64,000 bases of DNA. It comes from Halorussus amylolyticus. Lineage in GTDB: Archaea; Halobacteriota; Halobacteria; Halobacteriales; Haladaptataceae. The position numbers and the translations under genes were made by a program. The stretch's first letter is position 1. Each line of letters starts with the position of its first letter. The notes beneath the pieces were generated by a model. The model was given only the letters and a program-made list of their open reading frames with translations. It made no database searches and was not told the DNA's origin. Shown in pieces: positions 62,100 to 64,000 of this stretch. Where the stretch lies: contig NZ_RXOB02000022.1 in assembly GCF_004143485.2 (NCBI RefSeq), forward strand, positions 1 through 64,000, read 5' to 3'.

Positions 62100-63745
62100 C
62101 CGACCGGACCGTACTCGTCGGATTCGACGCGCTCGATTTCCGGTATCTCGACGCCTTCGAATCGTCGCTCCCGAACTTCTCGGCGCTCCGCGAGGAGGGG
62201 GTCGAGGCCCCGCTTCGCTCGACGTTTCCGCCGTGGACCGGGAGCGCGTGGCCCTCGATGTACACCGGAACCGACCCGAGCCACCACGGCGTCTACGGCT
62301 TCTTCCACCACACCGAGGGCTACCCGGACGACGACGAACTCGTGACCCGCAATCGCGTCCGACGCCCGGCTATCTGGAACTACCTCGACGCGACCGACGA
62401 CCCCGCGGTCGCGCTCAACGTCCCGGTCACGCATCCCGCCGAGTCCATCGACGGCGCGCTCGTCCCCGGCTACCTCGCCCACGAGGACGACGCCGGACAC
62501 CCCGAGGGCGTCCGCGACGAACTCTCGGACGCCATCGGCGAACCCTACACCATCTACTCGCGCGGCGAGACGAGCGACGACAAGGCCGAGAAGCGCGCGG
62601 GCTACCTCGACCTCATCGACCTTCGGGCGAGAGCGGCAGAGCACCTGCTCGACGCCTACGACTGGAAAGTCGCGGTCGTGCAGGTCCAGAAGACCGACGC
62701 GGTGTTCCACAACTTCGACGACCGCGAGACGTTCCGCGCGGTGTACGAGCGCGCCGACGACCTGCTCGGTCGGGTCCGCGACGTAGTGGACGACGACACG
62801 AACGTCGTGGTCTGCTCGGACCACGGCATCGGTCCCGTGGACGGCTACACGGTGTACCTCAACGAGGTCCTCCGCGAGCACGGCTTCGTGGAGACGACGA
62901 GCGACGCCTCGAACCCGACGCTCGCCACAGAGAAGTCCGCGCTCACCGGCGAGGGCGGCGGCGGGGAGTCGAGCGCGGACGGGACCGGTACCAAACCGAC
63001 AGCCACTGCGCGCGCGGTCTCGGCCGCGACGACCGCGCTCGGTGCGGTCGGAGTCACGCCCGGTGACGCCTACGGCGTCGCCAAGCGAATCGGCGTGGAC
63101 GACCTGCTCACGAGCGTCCTCCCCGACGAGGCAATCGCGGCGGCGGGCGAGAGCGTCGATTGGACGGCCTCGGCGGCCTACTGCCGAACCGCGGAACTCG
63201 GGGTCCGGATAAATTTGGACGGCAGGGAACCGAACGGCGTCGTTCCGGCCGACGACTACGAGCGAGTCCGCGACGAACTCGTCGAACTCCTCTCGGCGCT
63301 CCGAACCCCCGACGGCGACCCCGTCTTCGAGTGGGTGAAACGCCGCGAGGAGGTGTACGACGGCCCGTTCGCCGAGCACGCGTGCGACGTTCTCTTCCTC
63401 CCGACCGAGATGAACCACGTCGTGAGTCCGTCGCTCATCGGCCAGCGGTTCGTCCCGGTCGCGGACCACGACCACAAACTCGACGGCGCGTTTCTGGCGG
63501 CCGGTCCGGCGTTCGACGCCGACGCCGACCTCGACCGCCTCTCGCTGACCGACGTCGCGCCCGTCGCGCTCGCGTCGGTCGGCCGCGACGTGCCCGAGCG
63601 GATGACCGGGTCGGTTCCCGAGGGTCTGCTCGAACGCGACCACTCGCGGGTCGCGTACGGCGACGTGCCGTTCGGGAGCGACGCCGAGGCGACCGAAGAC
63701 GACGGTTCGGTGGAGGAGCGACTCAGCGACCTCGGCTACCTCTAA
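62096..63745 (+). CDS. alkaline-phosphatase-superfamily (phosphodiesterase-like) protein, copy 3
   Basis: 549 residues. Seen: LVGFDALDFRYLDAFE, nucleophile region TFPPWTGSAWPSMYTGTDPSHHGVYGF, LNVPVTHPAESIDGALVPGY, CSDHGIGPVDGYTVYLNEVL and the ending VEERLSDLGYL. The ATG at 62096 has GGAGGTG 6 nt upstream; a GTG at 62051 is less likely. Substrate unknown; context says surface glycan. Confidence 0.86.
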   Translation: MTDRTVLVGFDALDFRYLDAFESSLPNFSALREEGVEAPLRSTFPPWTGSAWPSMYTGTDPSHHGVYGFFHHTEGYPDDDELVTRNRVRRPAIWNYLDATDDPAVALNVPVTHPAESIDGALVPGYLAHEDDAGHPEGVRDELSDAIGEPYTIYSRGETSDDKAEKRAGYLDLIDLRARAAEHLLDAYDWKVAVVQVQKTDAVFHNFDDRETFRAVYERADDLLGRVRDVVDDDTNVVVCSDHGIGPVDGYTVYLNEVLREHGFVETTSDASNPTLATEKSALTGEGGGGESSADGTGTKPTATARAVSAATTALGAVGVTPGDAYGVAKRIGVDDLLTSVLPDEAIAAAGESVDWTASAAYCRTAELGVRINLDGREPNGVVPADDYERVRDELVELLSALRTPDGDPVFEWVKRREEVYDGPFAEHACDVLFLPTEMNHVVSPSLIGQRFVPVADHDHKLDGAFLAAGPAFDADADLDRLSLTDVAPVALASVGRDVPERMTGSVPEGLLERDHSRVAYGDVPFGSDAEATEDDGSVEERLSDLGYL

Positions 63746-63760
63746 GCTGACTCGGCCTGA

Positions 63761-64000
63761 TTAACAGGACCCGTTTCTCCGATTTCCGTTGGTTCTCACG
63801 TTCGCGTCTCGGGTGGTAATCGTCCGACCGCTCACGGCGATGAGCGAGTCGCGCACTGCACACCCCTCGGCGTCGGTGACGAACACGCCGTCTCTCGACC
63901 CCGAAGCGTGACGGATGCAGATGTTCTCGAACGTACAGTTGTCGCGCCCGCTCGCCCGAATCGCGGCCCCGCTCGACGCCGACCCCTCGATACGGACGTT
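63761..64000 (-). CDS. beta-helix protein, C-terminal fragment (start beyond window)
   Basis: 80 codons read from 64000 down to TAA at 63761: NVRIEGSASSGAAIRASG..., with FENICIRHASGSRDGVFV and CAVRDSLIAVSGRTI. The spacing of Val/Ile and Asn/Gly resembles the right-handed beta-helix of the protein at 60180. Convergent with copy 3 of the phosphodiesterase-like genes. The N-terminal part lies outside the window. Confidence 0.7.
   Translation of the reverse strand, partial: NVRIEGSASSGAAIRASGRDNCTFENICIRHASGSRDGVFVTDAEGCAVRDSLIAVSGRTITTRDANVRTNGNRRNGSC

Noticed and set aside
1-64000. CRISPR arrays, insertion sequences or prophage genes
   Set aside because: No regularly spaced repeats, transposase, integrase or phage structural genes were recognised anywhere in the window.

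Overview
The window is haloarchaeal chromosome (class Halobacteria). Evidence: very high GC with strong third-position G/C, acidic proteins, leaderless genes with a TATA-like box 25-30 nt before the start codon, twin-arginine signals, an archaellin, archaeal-type MetK, CheF, fibrillarin/Nop5, DacZ-type diadenylate cyclase and GshA. I cannot name the genus. No CRISPR array, rRNA operon or insertion sequence was seen.

Layout. 1-6.2 kb: taxis and motility (CheW, a small HTH regulator, a small membrane protein, one archaellin, a HEAT-repeat protein, a soluble transducer, CheF). 6.2-8 kb: a repeat element and a halolysin-like protease. 8.1-14.2 kb: two glycan operons (alkaline-phosphatase-superfamily enzyme plus sugar-nucleotide epimerase; large membrane protein plus flippase). 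14.4-35 kb: mixed accessory and housekeeping genes, including VapBC, a Rieske ORF that runs into a zinc-ribbon ORF, orphan HicB, M20 peptidase, tRNA-Thr, Pgk, a substrate-binding protein whose two halves are in swapped order, a CYTH enzyme, MetK, ThiI, cysteine synthase, a thioredoxin, a CHAT (caspase-like) protein with a partner, a DUF255 protein and an S15/CocE hydrolase. 35.4-46.7 kb: PurD, a DUF7344 regulator with an acyltransferase, the DacZ-MscS operon, a tRNA-Leu preceded by copies of its own 3' end, a one-cyclin TFB-like protein, a histidine kinase, CoaD, an HTH regulator, GshA, and the FlpA-Nop5 pair. 46.8-64 kb: a large surface-glycan region with two FemAB-type transferases, a polysaccharide deacetylase, a complete WbpA/B/E/D/I set, a second DUF7344 regulator with GlmM, two more alkaline-phosphatase-superfamily enzymes and two beta-helix proteins.

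Working together. GlmM plus WbpA, WbpB, WbpE, WbpD and WbpI would supply UDP-GlcNAc-derived diacetamido uronic acid (UDP-ManNAc3NAcA type). The flippase, large membrane protein, deacetylase, acyltransferases, FemAB-like and phosphatase-like enzymes would assemble, export and decorate the glycan.

The most striking observation is a shared bipartite promoter-like motif, CAGRCG-N4-ATAACAAAG. I found it by eye at eight places. All eight are at the heads of glycan transcription units, including both operons led by DUF7344 regulators, and none is at a housekeeping gene. Where a gene is leaderless the motif sits 25-26 nt before the start codon, i.e. at the TATA position. This looks like an undescribed glycan regulon with its own core promoter. 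Other notable items are a four-copy structured intergenic repeat family, the permuted binding protein, the Rieske-zinc ribbon fusion, short leader ORFs that overlap downstream starts, and the CHAT locus.
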